The notes below the pieces were generated by a model. It ran no database searches. It saw only the letters and a list, made by a program, of their open reading frames with translations, and was not told where the DNA came from. Position numbers and translations under genes: made by a program. Positions 62,563 through 64,000 of a DNA stretch of 64,000 nt are shown here, one piece after another; positions within the stretch are counted from its first letter, which is position 1, and each line of letters starts with the position of its first letter. The DNA comes from Flavobacterium pokkalii (GTDB lineage: Bacteria; Bacteroidota; Bacteroidia; Flavobacteriales; Flavobacteriaceae), in assembly GCF_014596575.1 (NCBI RefSeq), contig NZ_NASZ01000015.1:1-64000 (forward strand), in the 5' to 3' direction.

Positions 62563-64000
62563 TTAGAATGATAATTTAATTACTCCTCCATAGGATCTTT
62601 GTGATGGAGTTGCTGCAAATTCACCAAACTCACTTAGTAAATCATTTCCGAATGTTGTTGTTTCGGGATCTACGTATGAGTTGTTGTTAGGAGTCCATAA
62701 GAATAGATTCCTGCCATATACTCCTATAGAGAATTTTGATAAGCCAATTTTGCTTATAAAGTCTTTTTTAATGTCATAATACAAGCTGAGATCTCTAAGT
62801 CTGATAAAAGTTTTATCTATTAAGAAATTGCCTTGTGTGGCCGGATTATAATTGTCACTGTAGTAGGTGTATAAGTCTTCTAATGCAACCGGGGTTGTGT
62901 TTTCTTCGTAAGTGTTGTCACCAGTCTGTATAACAGAGTTAGGAATTATGAATGTATTTCTGTCGTTATATGTAGTTTCTATTGCATTTCCTGTCCAGTA
63001 CGTTTGGTTTTTAGTCTCGGAGTACATTTTACCTCCTTGTTTCCAGTCAAGTGCAAATGACAAACTGATGTTTTTGTATTTAAGTGTGTTTTGTAGTCCC
63101 ATTATGAACTTTCTTTGTCCATTACCTAATAATTGGACATCATCACTAGGGATATAGAGACCAGTGTTTTCATCAGCTATATATTGTCCTGATTCATTCT
63201 TTTTAGGGACTAATCCATAATAAGATCCAATGGGTTGTCCTTTTGCTGCTGAGAAAGTTATTCCGGATGAAAAGGGACCGAAATCTATCCTACGGTCATC
63301 TAAGACTTTTGTTACTTTGTTTAGGTTTTTTGTAAAAGTGTAGTTAATATCCCAAGAGAAATCAGCTTCTTTAATAAGTTTTACTCCAAGAGCGACTTCG
63401 ATACCTTTGTTTTCTACATCTCCTATGTTAAGTGCTTTTGTTGTATATCCTGTAGAAGGATCTAAAGGAACCTTGACAATCAAATCTTTTGTTTTTCTTT
63501 TGTAAACACTGGCGTCTAAGGTTATTCTTCTATTTAAAAGATTCGCTTCTGCTCCAAATTCTATTTCGCTGGTTTGTTCTGGTTTTAAATTTGGATTTCC
63601 TAAAATTCCAGAAGCTTCAAAAAAGCTAACTCCTCCGATAGGGGATAATATATCTCCAAAATTCGCATCTGCACTACCGCTTATGAAAGACAATTCTGTT
63701 TGATAAGGGTCTGTATCGTTTGCAACTTTAGAAAAAGATCCACGAAGTTTTAAGAATGTATTATCGGTATCTATAACGATTCCACTTGCCGAAACAGCAG
63801 GATAGAAATAAGAATTGTTATTTATTGGGAGTGTGGAAGATTTGTCTTTTCGACCGCTTAAAGTTAGGAAAAATTTGTCGATATAGTTTAACTCTGCCTG
63901 AGAATATATACCGAAATATCTTCTTAAGGTGTTAGCTTGTGTAACTTCTGGTCGGTTAGCAGAATTGCTTAATTCGTAGAAATTTGGGACACCTAATCCG
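62563..64000 (-). CDS. SusC/RagA-like TonB-dependent transporter (partial, 5' end beyond window)
   Basis: The reading frame is open without a break from the stop at 62563 to the right edge, giving the last 479 residues or so. It includes typical SusC barrel segments: NILGNPNLKPEQTSEIEFGAEANLL-like sequence (SGILGNPNLKPEQTSEIEFG), RKTKDLIVKVPLDPSTGY, NIGDVENKGIEVAL, and the C-terminal RLRDLSLYYDIKKDF and YGRNLFLWTPNNNSYVDPET...SQRSYGGVIKLSF. The plug domain is outside the window. It needs TonB-ExbBD energy. Confidence 0.92.
   Translation of the reverse strand, partial: GLGVPNFYELSNSANRPEVTQANTLRRYFGIYSQAELNYIDKFFLTLSGRKDKSSTLPINNNSYFYPAVSASGIVIDTDNTFLKLRGSFSKVANDTDPYQTELSFISGSADANFGDILSPIGGVSFFEASGILGNPNLKPEQTSEIEFGAEANLLNRRITLDASVYKRKTKDLIVKVPLDPSTGYTTKALNIGDVENKGIEVALGVKLIKEADFSWDINYTFTKNLNKVTKVLDDRRIDFGPFSSGITFSAAKGQPIGSYYGLVPKKNESGQYIADENTGLYIPSDDVQLLGNGQRKFIMGLQNTLKYKNISLSFALDWKQGGKMYSETKNQTYWTGNAIETTYNDRNTFIIPNSVIQTGDNTYEENTTPVALEDLYTYYSDNYNPATQGNFLIDKTFIRLRDLSLYYDIKKDFISKIGLSKFSIGVYGRNLFLWTPNNNSYVDPETTTFGNDLLSEFGEFAATPSQRSYGGVIKLSF

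Noticed and set aside
62563..63693. Separate 376-residue gene for a SusC fragment
   Set aside because: The frame continues without a stop to the window edge, so the apparent TTG start is internal to a full SusC gene.

Overview
The window is a stretch of an AT-rich Bacteroidota chromosome, most likely Flavobacterium or a close relative in Flavobacteriaceae. The evidence is the gliding and type IX secretion genes gldJ and porV, a secreted polysaccharide lyase with a type A T9SS sorting domain, a SusC/SusD locus, promoters of the TAnnTTTG class, weak or absent Shine-Dalgarno sites, and the order pdhC-pdhA-cdd-porV/gldJ-murF, which I recall from F. johnsoniae. No plasmid, phage, insertion sequence or CRISPR array is visible. 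One tRNA (Val, anticodon TAC) is present and there is no rRNA.

Layout. 344-8691: PL1-type pectate lyase with FN3-like and LamG-like modules, an AsmA-like protein, tRNA hydroxylase MiaE and a GT4 glycosyltransferase. 8746-12022: pyruvate dehydrogenase E2 and E1alpha, cytidine deaminase. 12097-16739: porV, then divergent gldJ and murF; porU, expected between porV and gldJ, is not there. 16835-18505: glpD and tRNA-Val. 18707-22827: exported two-repeat protein, folC, tonB-exbD-exbB. 22924-26640: anmK, acyl-CoA dehydrogenase, SDR, SprT-like protein. 26721-31197: Mla-type ABC transporter, GT2 glycosyltransferase, methyltransferase, KAS III-like synthase. 31439-41055: gcvP, UbiA-like membrane protein, a RES-domain gene, M3 oligopeptidase, purE-purK, one unknown gene. 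41156-44681: hpt, adk, a CNNM/CorC transporter, obg. 44762-52245: a 2118-residue alpha-2-macroglobulin-like protein carrying a SusC-type segment, and a glycosyltransferase. 52446-56785: TPR protein, mpl, radC, a HAD nucleotidase, an exported unknown. 56918-59883: rarA, rhomboid protease, rlmB. 59947-64000: a SusC/SusD operon with two further lipoproteins; SusC runs off the right edge.

Most of the content is housekeeping and envelope biology: central carbon flux (PDH, glycine cleavage, GlpD), purine synthesis and salvage, peptidoglycan synthesis and recycling (murF, mpl, anmK), and outer-membrane export and import (PorV, GldJ, TonB-ExbBD, SusCD). Three things stand out. First, many intergenic spacers hold short degenerate tandem arrays with a constant 7-bp period but different unit sequences, sometimes inverted into hairpins. 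Second, a RES-domain gene sits between the real 3' end of the M3 peptidase gene and a diverged second copy of that 3' end, a scar of insertion or of loss of a tandem paralogue. Third, porU is missing from its usual place. All identifications come from reading motifs by eye; no database search was possible.
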